Assembly: GCF_023898315.1 (NCBI RefSeq)
Contig: NC_064616.1
Span: 710,673,389 to 710,737,388, forward strand
Direction: 5' to 3'
Source: Schistocerca nitens
Taxonomy: Eukaryota; Arthropoda; Insecta; Orthoptera; Acrididae
DNA: 64,000 bases
Numbering within the stretch: the first letter of the stretch is position 1; each line of letters begins with the position of its first letter. This document shows positions 43,406 through 55,985 of this stretch, piece by piece. The notes under the pieces were generated by a model. The model was not told the DNA's origin and did not search any database. It was given only the letters and a program-made list of their open reading frames with translations. The translations under genes and the position numbers were made by a program.

Positions 43406-43584
43406 ACATACGCGCCATCATAGCTGCACATTGCGTCTGCGGGAGCGCCCAACAAACACTTCTGCACTCTTTCATTACTCAAGCTACTTTGCTTCCTCTC
43501 TAATGGCAACGCGACACACAGTGTCCATAGGCAAAGATAAACAACGGCACAGCAACTGACATTTCGTCGTTGCCATCGATACAT
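43375..43584 (-). CDS. Possible small secreted-protein frame, unassigned
   Basis: A 69-codon minus-strand frame. After the start MYRWQRRN comes a hydrophobic stretch VSCCAVVYLCLWTLCVALPL that resembles a signal peptide, then a hydrophilic Cys-containing tail. The frame lies mostly just outside the duplicated block that ends at 43405, and its last codons run into it. I recognise no family. Its codon content is more GC-balanced than the AT-rich surroundings. It could equally be a chance frame or part of an unknown repeat. No splice or promoter signal supports it. Confidence 0.15.
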   Translation of the reverse strand: MYRWQRRNVSCCAVVYLCLWTLCVALPLERKQSSLSNERVQKCLLGAPADAMCSYDGAYVYFSITYINK

Positions 43585-43979
43585 TTAAATTAAGTTCCCT
43601 TGGCTATTACCCAGAAATTTACAATATTTTCATTATAATTACAATCAATAATACACAGTCATAAATAAATATACTATTACATCGATTGCTTATTAAATAT
43701 AGTTTCTGTACTACAGCTTACAGGTTCAGAATCAAAATGACAGTACAAGGTATCAACGGATATTAAACGGCAAAATTTTCGGACGGTGCAGAATGTATTT
43801 TACCTGCATTTCCAGTGTTACAAACTCTTATCATTTAGATACGTGCCAAAAGTGTGTACGTTTGTGAAGTTATATTGACATCCTACCAATTCTTCTGGGT
43901 GCTACACTTTTTTGGTCAGGCAATCACGCAGGCAAAAGTATCTGGACGACCTGAATTGCATTTCGCTGATTTTCATGCC

Positions 43980-44530
43980 ACCCACATAACGAAGTTGTCT
44001 TGTGAGTCCTCTAAACTCTTACACTACGGTCGTTTGACTATACAAACTGGATACCACAAGAGATCAATACAGAACACTGTTCTTTAAGGTAATCAATGAA
44101 CATGTAAATCGACACCACAATATTGCAAATAAGAGGAAACACGTCAAACACGTCATTAGAGATGAGACAGTACTTAACGTTTGTAAATTCAATATTGTTC
44201 CATTTCAAATTCACTACCACACTCATTAGAACTTGAGTTATCTAACTCTTGTCACTTATGTCATGTTTTCTGCTAAATTAATTAACATTATGCACACTTC
44301 TTAGCAACTTTCTGTACTAAGGTGCAACAACCTAAAGTTGCCTCTTCTTTAAGTTCTCAACACTTAGACGCACAGCATCCCCCAAGAAAAGCAGATCTAA
44401 TAAAACCTAGCAATATATCTATTATGTCACTTTCAATGAGCTTATGTTCTTCGTAATTCCGTTTGTGGAATTAAAAGTCAGATGGACTGTTTGCATTTCC
44501 GTCGCAAACGAAATGCACCGCTAATATCCA
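43980..44530 (+). repeat. Duplicated segment, copy 2
   Basis: The LINE-free partner of 38500-39670. At about 44140 the sequence runs gaggaaacacgtcaaacacg then attagagatgag, where the other copy holds a LINE end. Confidence 0.8.
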
Positions 44531-46259
44531 TTCCCAAACTGTGACGCAAGTAACGTCATATCTTTGCCTCAGATGGACATATTTGCTGTCAAATCTCTCT
44601 CTAATTGGTCAGTATACATGGACTGAAATACTTGGTGCAGTACAAAACACCTCGTTCGTCAATATAACTTGCTTCCAGTACGAAAGCGGTTTCCTTCGGT
44701 ATGCCACTCCGACGTCTAGTCTGTCAGCCTTATGTTGTTCCTTCAGCATTTCCTTTACTGCCGATTTTCGTTCATAACTTCCTTTCTCGTTGAGACGACG
44801 ATGAACGGGCAATCTGTTCACAATGAGGTGGAGGATGTTCTTAATTTCTGTGCTTAGTCTTCGTCAGTGCAGTGGAATATACCATTGTCTTGATCCCCGT
44901 GATAGTATGTTGACGTCCAGGGCAACGACGACGGTTGACGTGGCCTTCCTCCGCCATCTTCTTCACCCAGGGATGTTCCGCAACTAATTTAATAAATAAC
45001 GTGCTTGTGAGTATTGTCTAGAGTATCGTGCATATGTATTGCGTCTCTAACCATTATATTTAGTGACAATAATGACACCGTTTTCAGAGATTGAAGGTAA
45101 AATTTAGATTCAAATTGTGATGCAAGTTATGTCGCTATGGATATCGTATATTAGTCACTTGTGTTACCTCACATATCACACCAGGGAAGACTTTGACAGT
45201 GCTTCATAAAGGTGGTAGGATAGGAGAGAAGGTAAATCGGTGAATTTGTATTCCCTTGTTATCGGGTTAGATACCTGCACCTGTTGCAAATTTCATTTCG
45301 TTGTAAATAAAGAATTATTAGCTTAAAAGGGCAACATATATTTTAAAGTTCAAAGTACTCGTAGTATTGTAAACATCTGAGTATATAGCTTCCAATGCTC
45401 CTTGAAGGAAGGCTACGACAAACAGTATCCCCTGAGTTCCCTATTATAAATATACCTTAGTTTGTAGTTAAATAAAGACTTCGGTTGTTAATTGTTTTGA
45501 ATTTTTAGCAGTACCGTACCCTTAGGTGTTCAACTGCGTTGCAACTAATGATTTCCACAGCTACAGGAACACAACGTGTGATACGACGTCTTACACAATT
45601 ATAATGCATTATTATCAGACGAAAAGATCTACATGACGTGGACTGTGCAGACTTTGTTTCTGAACCTTTTCCTACCCGGACAATAAACTTTGCCTATTCA
45701 GTTAATTTGAGAACGCTTAAGATGTTTTAAGATTAAACTAAATTTCTTCGTCTACAATAACGTTGAAAGAAATCATCTTAACAGCACTAAACAGCAGTTT
45801 GTGAAGCGATTACTGGCCGCATTTTGTCGCATTTGTCTGGTCAGAAGGGAAAAAGCTTAGTGGTCAGAAAACAAATCCCCAGAAGGAAAGGAGGAACGAA
45901 TTGAAACCTCTCATATTGGGTATTGTGACTTTAGTTCAGTGATTGCAAAATCATGGGAAACGAACGATGAATTTGACAGTACGAGCACACTGTGGGTGTC
46001 AGTGTGGCGTTGCATTGCCTGGGGCCTGAGAAGACGGAGAGCCAGTTTAGGTCAGGAATATACAGAGCTGGAAGAAACGACACTATTAAATTCTGCAATG
46101 CGTATGCATTGCTTGGTCACGAAATAACTGTTTCAGCCTAGTTATAGAGCCCAGTAAGTCAACTGCGTTTTTTCAGGTGAAAAAGAACAGTGGCAAACAG
46201 TCTTCAATACATCAGTTTACTGAAACTGGTGTTCCACAAAGTTAGAATTTCTGGTTGGC
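44531..46259. other. Unannotated interval
   Basis: About 1.7 kb. Frames of 60-80 codons (44541-44777 plus, 44609-44821 minus, 45939-46127 plus) have no motif. No repeat is recognised. Confidence 0.4.
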
Positions 46260-46273
46260 GATTAATCGTAAGG

Positions 46274-46471
46274 CCGGCCGCGGTGGTCTCGCGGTTCTAG
46301 GCGCGCAGTCCGGAACCGTGCGACTGCTACGGTCGCAGGTTCGAATCCTGCCTCGGGCATGGATGTGTGTGATGTCCTTAGGTTAGTTAGGTTTAAGTAG
46401 TTCTAAGTTCTAGGGGACTAATGACCACAGCAGTTGAGTCCCATAAGTGCTCAGAGCCATTTGAACCATTT
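46274..46471 (+). mobile_element. Family A SINE
   Basis: Full-length plus-strand copy, with box B gcaggttcgaatcctgcctc. The target duplications gattaatcgtaagg (46260-46273) and gattaagcgtaagg (46472-46485) differ at one base. Confidence 0.92.
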
Positions 46472-46485
46472 GATTAAGCGTAAGG

Positions 46486-47077
46486 CCTCTGAGTCAGATG
46501 TGAGTTTTGCAACGTTGAAATATTATTCTACATTGTTGAAGTGGCTGCTATAGTTAGAGTAAATCCCCGAAATATGGAGTTGGACCACGTAGAATGAGTT
46601 TATTGCTAAGGAAAACAGTAGATATTCTGCCACATTTTCTTGCTTGCTCTGCTCGAAATAGGTGACGCCGACAAAGTCATGTGGAGAGAATGATCGTGAC
46701 ATTTAACAGAAGACATTAACATCTTCTGGCTTTAGGTGGGTTTAGCTTTAGTTTTAGCGTTTTACAACTGTCGCTGCTAAGCGCAAGTAAATGAAGTAAT
46801 GCAGCGCAGTTTCTGCTATGAAGTAACATTTTCATCAGTTAATTTCGTTTTAATGTAATTTAAGAATAATTGGAGATGTCCGATATTAACTTGAAAATTT
46901 TTACCTAGATCTGGAAACAACTGAATAACTACTCGTTACGGTCCACTTGCCACAGACCGCCGGAACCATTTTTTGCGAACTAAACATTTACCTGTTTTTG
47001 GGCAACTGCTTCAAAAAATGACCATAACGCATTAAACATCTTCTTCAAGTAAGCGTGTAGCAGCAGCAGCAGCAGAA
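46486..47077. other. Unannotated interval with an AGC repeat
   Basis: No gene recognised. A short (AGC)n run sits at about 47059-47074, at the border of the duplicated segment. Confidence 0.45.
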
Positions 47078-49279
47078 TGAAGAAGTTAAAAGCGGTTATG
47101 TCAGTAATAAAAAAGATTTGGTAACTTCATAGTTTCCAGTCATATTTCTCGATCAAAGAAATTTCCTGAAATAATGAAAATTTCACATTGGCTTAGAACC
47201 GAAAATATTATGGCTAAAAGCGTCTTTCCATCCCGCTGACATGAGACTATCATAATTCCCGTGTCAGAACTGTGCTGATCATTAACCAGTTCATGGAGAA
47301 CTGAATTTGCACCGCCGCGTCTAATTTGTAAGCCAAGCGCATCATACGTTACTACACAGTGATGAAAATAGTGTATGTGGGCTTCAGTGGTCTGGTAAAT
47401 GGACCTGGTTTCTTATTTGCGAGGTAAGAGTGCGATTCCCTCGTGTGGCGTGTATTTTAAACACCCATGGACAGATCTCCATCACCTCTATTAATGCGAA
47501 GTGAAGAATGTCAGGATGACCGTAGTTCTGAGTCCGCTTTATAACCACCATACCCCTTCGCTACCAAAAGGAACCGAGCCGGTTTAGGTTGTTCTATAGC
47601 AGAGGCAGAAGTCGCGGCAAACAAACTCTGTCGCCAGTGAGATTCTTTACACTAGAAACTCTATTTATTTAATGAGCCAATGGCCATTTCATGTCATAGG
47701 GCTCTTATTTTATTTGAAGTTGAGACGGTGAAAAATCTGATGTTGGACTAGGATTGGAATTCGGATCTTCTCTTTTGCGGTATCTGACACACACAGAACG
47801 ACATAGTTCGATCAACTCGTTGTTTCCCCAAGACCGCAAACTCCTCTGAGTCTCCACGTGAGGCTCATATGTGGGTTCGAATCCTGGTCCAGAACAAAAA
47901 TATCCACGGTTTTATTTCAAGGCCTACCGTTTGCACATCGAACCACTAGTGATAAATAATATACATTTTAATGTCTCTTCATGTATTGTCAAGAATAACG
48001 ATAAGTGCCGTTATTTATAACCAAACATGCACACATCCCACTACTGGTGAGCAAAAATTCGTGTATAGAAGCCAACGGCAGTAGGTACCAGGTTCCCGAT
48101 CAGGCAAGAAGAATTGTATCCTCATTTCAAACATCTCGCTGCTGGTGAAGAAAATTCGATATCTAACGTCTGATTTTACTTAGTTAACAATCTGATTACG
48201 TGCTGGGTACGAGTCCGCTTTACAAAAGTTTACATCATGACACTTCGTTTTAAAGCGGTGCAAACTTTGTGACCTGAAATTATATTGAACATTTTTCGTG
48301 ATTAGTTAACAGGGAGATAAGGAACTTGTCAGGATTCCAGGCAGAGCACAAAAAATTTCCAGTTCAGGTTTGCTAACTGATACTGGTAAAAACGTCGATA
48401 TTTCACGACTCTTTAGGCTTAGTCACCAATGGCGTACGTTGCTGTGATCGAGTCTCGGTGAGGTACGAAAGCTTTGGTAAGTTACAATAGCTATAAGTGC
48501 TTGATTTCAATCTATATCCAGAACAAAAATCTCATCATGTCGTTTCAAGTTCAGAAATGTGCACAAATAATTGCTAAATCATGAGTACAGAGAAATTACT
48601 AGTGATACGGTGTTAATATTGAGGATTCCATAGAGCGTTTGCCGCTGTTAATTGCGCTGCTTCTAACGGGTTAAATCAACAACCAGTTTATGACCAACCA
48701 CTCGGATCAGGAACGATGTTTCTCAAGAGTGGGATAACCTTTTGAAGACCAAAAATACTTCGAACTGTCATAGAACTTTCGAAATCCGGACATCGTCTCA
48801 AAATTCGTATTCATAAAAATATCTAACATTGCCTAAAGATTGCTGAAATGACTTACGTGATACAGCTAGTTAACTCAAATTCTAATCATTGTGGTAGTGA
48901 TTTTGAAATGACACCTACTGTAATAAAATTGACTTCACAAACGTTAATGACTGTCCAGTCGTACTAATTTACATCTGGATTGATTACCTTAAGGAACAGT
49001 GATGTCTTGTGGTATATTCTGTATAGTCAAACGACGATACTGCAAAGAGAATAGAGGACTTAAAAGACAGCTACGTTATGTGGACCGCATGCAAATCAGC
49101 CGAATCGCAATTCACATCATTCGAATACTTTCGGGTATGATGGTACTCGTCACGGAAAAAAACTGGGCAACTGCCGAATGCATCCCACATAACGTAACTG
49201 CGTCGCAGGTCCTCTAAACACCGAAACCTTTTGGAGTACAGTGGTTCGACAACGTACAATGGTTACCACATGAGACCGC

Positions 49280-49990
49280 TAGAGAACACTACTTATTGTC
49301 GCAGCTATTGCTGTGTATGTAAAGGGGGCCTCGTCGAGATTACAAGATGACTTAGCCAACATTTATAACAGCTTGCTCTAAATATTGGGAAATGTTAGTA
49401 AATGCAGCTCAGTGGGGAAGACAATACTATAATTTTCGAATGGATTAGTGGTGTTCTGCTTGACACAATCACATCGATTTAACATCTACGTGTAATGTTG
49501 CTAAGTGATATTAAATGGAACGAACGACTGAGGACGTAGTTGGGAAGGTGAATGGTCGGCTTCGGCCAACCGGGAAATTTGAAGAATGTGTTTAGGAGAC
49601 CGCATACAGAAGTCTAGTGTAACGCATTATTCACCATATCAGATAAAGTAAGACATCGAAATATTGAGAGGCAGGGTGCTGAACTTGTTACGGGTAGGTT
49701 TTAACAACATGCGAGTTTCATGGAGAAATTTAATGAACTCAAATGATAATTCCTGGAAGAAAGGCGACATTCTTTTCACGAAACACCACTGACAAACTTT
49801 AGAGAACCGGCGCTTGAAGCTGACTGCGGAACTATTCCGTCGCCAACATACAGTTCGCGTTGTCGTCACGAAGACAAGATATGAGAAATTGTAGTCGGTA
49901 CGGATTCAAACACAGGAATATTTCACTCGCCCTATTTGCGGGTCAATCAGAAAAGGAGAATACTAGTAGTGGTGCAATGTAAATTCAACT
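49280..49990 (+). pseudogene. Decayed LINE C-terminal region, copy 2 counterpart
   Basis: Homologous to 3720-4440, with the same order of remnants (ggaacgaacgactgaggacg, gttgggaaggtgaatggtcg, gtcgccaacatacagttcgc). It has additional small deletions, for example near 49370. Not translatable. Confidence 0.6.
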
Positions 49991-50112
49991 GCACAAAAAG
50001 TGTGCCATCTGTGAATTCCAAAGTGCAGCCTGCACCTTAATTTATGCAACCAACATAGCATAGCTGTATCACAGGTTCTCTGAACGCTCCGCTGTACAGT
50101 CACTTGATTATA

Positions 50113-50792
50113 CAGTGTGTTAACTGTAAGACTGCAGAGTTGTGAGGGGAGTGCGGGGAGAGGAGGAAGCAAGCATTGGCTGGCGATGGGTGATGAGCCT
50201 TTGGAGAGGGGGGGGGGGGAAGACAAGGCACGCCTACCAGTTGCAGTGCTGGCACTACAAATTGCGCGGCATGCTTACACGATAGCAGACGAAAGACTTG
50301 GAAGTAAAACTCGCTTTAAATGTTGTTCGTAAACGAAACTGAAATCGTCATGTATATTAAAATCTATGTATATAAAAATGAATGTATGTATGTTTGTCTA
50401 CTAAGCGCTCACAAACCATTCATCCGATTGCAATGAAACTTTGGTGAGTTGTTCCCCGTACGCCCGAAAAGAGTAATGGAAGCAATTTTTTCTGGTTTCC
50501 TTCTAACCGTAGCCCTACCGGTAGGGGTTGTTGGCGACTCCCGAGATGGGCCAGCAACTGCCTCTTCACTCATTTTGATAATGTTTAGCACAACTGGACG
50601 ATAAAAACACGCAGAACAGTACAGCGCAAAACGATAACGAAGCAGACGACAATGGCTAGCTTGTACAACGCAGTCAGCTACGTAATGTTGGCAGCAGTCG
50701 CAACTGCGTGCCTACCGAAGCCTCCCGACGTTTGCCGACTTCTACTGATTCAGGACTAGGGAGAGGTCTGCCATCTAAAAGTTTACACACTG
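50113..50792. mobile_element. 680-bp TA-flanked non-autonomous transposon
   Basis: Present in copy 2, absent from copy 1, where a single TA occupies the site (4548-4549). Here TA flanks both ends (50111-50112 and 50793-50794). The ends are imperfect inverted repeats, cagtgtgttaactg and its right counterpart, which reads cagtgtgtaaactt on the reverse strand. This is the pattern of a Tc1/mariner-type MITE. Inside are a GC-rich part with a G run (about 50208-50218) and, from 50362, tctatgtatataaaaatg, which resembles the 5' end of insect Helitrons. No transposase frame is visible. Confidence 0.78.
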
Positions 50793-52619
50793 TACACAGT
50801 GGGTACACAAGAGCCTATAACAGAACACTGCTCTTTATGGCTGTCAGTCCAGATGTAAACTAATACAGTCATACAACAAATATTGCAAAATACGCTATTA
50901 GATATGAGACAGTCCTTACTGCTTTTAAATTAAACTTCATTATAGTAAGTGACATTCCAGAAGTTTATCACACTCATTAAATGTCCTGACTGTTAACCAA
51001 ACAAAGCTTGTTTGTCTGATCGATGCACGACCAGGCATAAATAGACATAAAATATCGAAATGTTCACTAGTATCAGTTTTCAAGGCCATATGTCCGAACC
51101 TGGAAATAAATGACGACATGTTTAACACTACACTGGGAGCCCCATGAAGCTTACACTACCCCTGAGAAGTAACCAATGAAAGGTCTGTAATAAAGTGCAA
51201 TTCGCATGTGTGAAACGCCATGAAAAAAAGTTTTGGCGATAGAAGGGCAGGTTATCCAGTAATATGAATTGTTAACTAAATGCACAAAGATGTCAAATAT
51301 CAAATATGTTCGCCAATAGTGTGATATTGAAACTTGAAACGACGATACAAACGAATTTTTCCTGGCATGCGTTCGAACCCGACACCTTCAGCTATATTCT
51401 TATAGCTAGGAAGAGACATGAAATATTTATAGTTTCTCCACCAGTAGCGAGATGTGCGCATGTTCAGTTAGAGGTAACCCAACGAGTAGCTCTAGCGCAG
51501 AGCTACTCGTTGCGACTCCAACCGCACGCATACCGTCGCTGTTGACCACACATGAAGCGGTGTCAACTATCAAATTCTCTTTCACTGGTACTTAGGGTCG
51601 GGCCGTTCGTAGATGCCTGTAGGAGCTTCGCATCGTGAGGAAACAATCAAATGAAGGGACAGTATCATCATCAAGGGTTCAAATCCAGACAAAAATTGGA
51701 ATCGGAGATCGATTCCCAGTTCAGTGCTAGTATTTTCAAAATCTCAATGTCACTTAAAATAAGATGTGAAGGTCCTATAATCTTACATGACGGTTGGTCC
51801 ATGAATTAAATAACATTACTATTGTAAGAAATCTTAATAGAAACAGTTTCCGGAAGCAGAGACTTCCATCTGTAACAGCCAAAACTAATCCAACTCTGTT
51901 TCAGTTAGTATTGAATGGACATATTTAATGTTGATTTGGAACCACGGCACAGTCTTGCATTCATTACTTGGCGTTACTAGAGGTGAGGAGGGTATGTTTG
52001 TGGCTGTTAAAAACCGGTACCCTGCAGCGGGAATCGATCCCACACCTAATCCATTACAAACTATCTTCAATCCAAATAACCATGGAATGTCACATATGCT
52101 ATAGTAATGTTTTAGTCATAATGGGGTATGCAGCACACGGTACAAGAAATGTTGACTTCCACTTGAATTGTTGTTGTCAGCAACCTATTTATAGTCTAGT
52201 ACTCATCGTCATGCTGCGTGAACACAAAGCCATGGCTTCAAATCCATCCTCTTCCTTTCCTTTTTAAGCTATATCCCTTCTGCCTGCGATGAGTATCCTT
52301 TTGACAGGTCAGAGACAGTTTAGGTCATTTTATAACTAGCCAGGAGTACAAAAACATCGGGGAAACATGTTTGTCAGAGGACTCGTGATGTCCGTCATTG
52401 TAAGAGCGTTTGCAGCGTCATCAGCCAGCAGCCGCTTGATACAGACCGACGTCCGGATCGCGACGCATCGGGCATCGAGCCTATGATCTCCAGCTGACTT
52501 TTCTGCGCTCGAATTAGCAAGTATAACATTATGTAACGTTACGTATGATATAATACTATGTTTCAGCATGCTCCCTGGCGATTTTGTTTGACATGTTGCT
52601 ATAAGGGTATTTAACTATG

Positions 52620-52815
52620 TTCAAATGGCTCTGAGCACTATGCGACTTAACTTCTGAGGTCATCAGTCGCCTAGATCTCAGAACTAATTAAACCTAACTA
52701 ACCTAAGGACATCACACACATCCATGCCCGAGGCAGGATTCGAACCTGCGACAGTAGCGGTAGCTCGGTTCCAGACTGTAGCGCCTAGAACCGTACGGCC
52801 AGTCCGGCCGGCATG
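52620..52815 (-). mobile_element. Family A SINE with empty site in copy 3
   Basis: Minus-strand full-length copy. Target duplication taactatg (52612-52619 and 52816-52823). In the inverted copy 3 the site is empty: catagttaaatac at 62871 reads through on the other strand. Confidence 0.93.
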
Positions 52816-53141
52816 TAACTATGGTCTTATTCTGTAATGAGTAAGTCTAACATTTGTGAGATTGCATTCTGTTGGAGTTTCATGAAAAAATGAAAGCAAA
52901 GGAGGCATTTCGAAATATCTGTGCCCTATGTGGATTGAGTGCTGTCGAGAGAGTCAAGTTGTATCGTTTCAAATACATTTAGTATGACAAGCCTTGGTGA
53001 AGAATGTTTCTGCGATTTACTACCATCGTCAATGGTAGTGTATCCGATAATTGGCAAGTGTGACGACCAATTAACCTTTGAGCGACACTTGCTCTCAGTA
53101 GCCATATTGAGGTTAAAAGAAAGGAAGGAGAATTGCGGAGA

Positions 53142-53350
53142 AGGAGGAAATTAGTGTTTAACGTCCCGTCGACAACGAGGCCATTAGAGACGGAGCACAA
53201 GCTCGGATTAGGGAAGGATGGGGAAGGAAATCGGCCGTGCCCTTTCAAAGGAACCATCCCGGCATTTGCCTGAAGTGATGTAGGGAAATCACGGAAATCC
53301 TAAATCAGGATGGCCGGACGTGGGATTGAACCGTCGTCCTCCCGAATGCC
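53142..53350 (-). mobile_element. Family C SINE
   Basis: Minus orientation: the plus strand has cgtcccgtcgacaacgaggc, ggccgtgccctttcaaagga, ggaaatcctaaatcaggat and ggattgaaccgtcgtcctcc (complement of box B). The degenerate SINE at 62270-62430 sits at the corresponding place in copy 3, so this insertion may be older than the duplication. Confidence 0.82.
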
Positions 53351-53479
53351 TGGTAACGAGGCGAGCCCGAAGCGAGTGAGCCGGTGGTGGTGGCCCAGCA
53401 TGACCGCAGCACGTGGTTCTTCGTCTGCCGTTCCTTTTGACATTTATACGTATACTCCCTCTCCTGCCATCAGTGTAAG

Positions 53480-54440
53480 AGCGGCAAGCAGAAATACACA
53501 TCACTCTGTTGCAACTCGAGAGAGAGACGTCGCTCTTATTAAAGAAGGTGGATGTTTTATCAGAGAAGCTGGCAGAAGGCATAGTATGCCCCATACCACT
53601 GCAAGGAGATGGTGAAGGAACTACTTTGAAAGAGGCACTACCAACAGAATTCCTGGCTCAGGCAGGGCGAGAGAGCTCACAACATGACCACAGGGAGCTA
53701 GTGTGTAAGAGGAGAGAAAATCCCTTTCTGAACGTAAATCAGTTGCAGCAAGAGACCAACTTCCCCGGCTTCAGTGACACGATTCGGCAATGGCTGAGGG
53801 ACGCTGAACTGCACGCACCATGATCCGCTAAGCAACAAGAGCTCAGGGAAAGCTGCCACTTGCGGAGCTCCTTCTGGGTGTGTAACGATTGACCAAGAGT
53901 CGTTTATATGCCACAAGGGACTCGCCATCGACGCGAATATATAACCACGACGAGAAGAAGTGGGTTACTATCTGTTTCCCGTTGGGAATGAATTTCTCCG
54001 AGAGGAGCTGTAATTTTTCGCAGGGTAGAAGGAACTTTCGGCAGCGAGCAGTACGCCCACCTATAGGAAAATGTGATGCTTCCGTCAGCGCGAATGTTGT
54101 ACATAGAAGTTGACCTCACATTGCAAGAGCACAATTCTTCCATTAACAAGTCCGCATTCTTTCAGCAGCAGCTCTCCACGATTGGCGTCAACGTCATGGA
54201 CTGGTCGCCACAGGATGCTGATATGAACCCTATGGAAAACATGTGGGCCGAGGTCGCCAAAAATTAACAGAGAACTGGCCACGAAACGAACCAACTACAC
54301 TGACGCACTTTGGGACTGTGTTCTTGAAGCCCAAGAGGAAGTTGCTTCTTCACGCTATTACGTCCGATGGCTTAAAGATTCTACGACAAGGCGCATGCTA
54401 AAAGCACAAAATAATGTGGGGTTCTGGATAAAATATTAGA
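53480..54440 (+). pseudogene. Tc1-like transposase pseudogene
   Basis: Plus frames: RERDVALIKEGGCFIREAGR and MPHTTARRW (N-terminal helix-turn-helix region), TNRIPGSGRARELTT, NPFLNVNQLQQETNFPGFSD and RDAELHAP. Then, after frame changes, VTIDQESFICHKG near 53885 (first acidic block altered), LQEHNSSINKSAFFQQQL near 54120 (His where the second catalytic Asp belongs) and DMNPMENMWAEV near 54225 (Glu retained, 34 residues after the altered position). It has several stops and frameshifts. Terminal inverted repeats were not located. Inactive. Confidence 0.75.
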
Positions 54441-54911
54441 GTCCTTAAAACGTTTTGTTATGTCGTCTTTTTCTTCATTTTTTCTCAATGAGAGCCAGTA
54501 GAAGATCTTTTGGCAACAGATAAAATGAAATTGGAGTTAATTTTCCTTTTGGTTGCTTTCTTAATTGAGATGAGTTTCTTTTGAACATTCCGTTTCTTAA
54601 ATATTCTATTTTTATTTCATTTATACTCTCTCTAGATACTTACATAGTAATCAGTTTAGATGGACGCCGTAAAAGTATTTCAAGTAATCTCTCTCTTCTC
54701 CTTCATCCATTAACATATCCTCCGCCTTCCAGAAATTATGGAAACGATTTCGTCTTACATTTATTCATATTTAATTTTTCCTCCATTCTCTCTCTGACTC
54801 TCTTTTTTGCCTCTCTTACATTATCACCTCAACTGTCCTACTCCATTCTCCCAAAACGTTATAAACAAATCTAGCGGTTTCCATTGAAACTATACATTCT
54901 CTTTTAATTTC
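54441..54911. other. Pyrimidine-rich unannotated interval
   Basis: The plus strand is rich in T and C (ttctcctt, ctctctctg). A 97-codon frame at 54581-54874 is a by-product of that bias. No gene recognised. Confidence 0.45.
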
Positions 54912-55750
54912 TATATCTACATCTACGTGATTTCTCTGCTATTCACAATAAAGTGCCTGGCAGAGGGTTCAATGAGCCACCTTCATGCTGTCTCTCTACC
55001 GTTCCACTGTCGAACGGCACGCGGGAAAAACGAGCACTTAAATTTTTTTGTGCAAGCCCAGATTTCTCTTCTTTTATCGTAATGATCATTTCTCCCTACG
55101 TGGTGGGTGCCAACAGAATGTTTCCGCAATCGGAGGAGGAAACTGGTGATTGAAATTTCATGAGAAGAGCCCGTCGCAACGAAAAATGCTTTTGTTTTAA
55201 TGATTGCCACTCCAATTCATGTATCATGTCTGTGACACTATCTCCCCTATTTCGAGATCATACAAAACGAGCTGTTCTTCTTTGTACTTTTTCGATTTCA
55301 TCCTTCAGTCCCACCTGACACGAATCCCACACCGCACAGCAGTACTCCAGAATAGGGCGGCCAAGCGCAGTGTAAGTGGTCTCTTTGGTAGACCTGTTGC
55401 ACCTTCTAAGTGTTCTGCCAATGAATCGCAGTCTCTGGTTTGCTCTACCTACAATATTATCTATGTGATCGTTCCAATTTAGGTTATTTGTAATTGTAAT
55501 CCCTAAGTATTTAGTTGAATTTACAGCCCTCAGATTTGTGTGACTTATCGCATAATCGAAATTTAGCTAATTTCTATTAGTACACATGTGTATAACTTCA
55601 CACTTTTCTTTACTCAGGGTCAATTGCCACTTTTCGCACCATACAGATATCTTATCTAAATTATTTTGCAAGTCGTTTTGATCATCTGATGACTTTACAA
55701 GACGGTAAATGACAGCATCATCTGCAAACAATCTAAGGCGGTTACTCAGA

Positions 55751-55951
55751 GCCGGCCGTTGTGGCCGTGCAATTCTAGGCGCTTCAGTCTGGAGCTGCGT
55801 GACCGCTACGGTCGCAGGTTCGAATCCTGCCTCGGGCATGGGTGTGTGTGTTGTCCTTAGGTTAGTTAGGTTTAATTAGTTCTAAGTTCTAGGCTACTGA
55901 TGACCTCAGAAGTTAAGTCGCATAGTGCTCAGAGCCATTTGAACCATTTTT
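55751..55951 (+). mobile_element. Family A SINE inside the LINE
   Basis: Full-length. Perfect 11-bp target duplication ggttactcaga (55740-55750 and 55952-55962) made from LINE coding sequence. Confidence 0.95.
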
Positions 55952-55985
55952 GGTTACTCAGATTGTCTCCTATGTCGTTAATATA

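Larger units (their letters stand above)
47078..53140 (+). repeat. Segmental duplication, copy 2
   Basis: Collinear with copy 1 as far as 52619. Beyond a SINE (52620-52815), it stays homologous to the inverted copy 3 as far as about 53140. It preserves the empty sites of the RTE-like LINE (47949-47960) and the family C SINE (51737-51754). It has its own insertions at 50113-50792 and 52620-52815. Confidence 0.9.

Noticed and set aside
54581..54874. A 97-codon frame
   Set aside because: It results from pyrimidine-rich sequence; hydrophobic bias without a motif.
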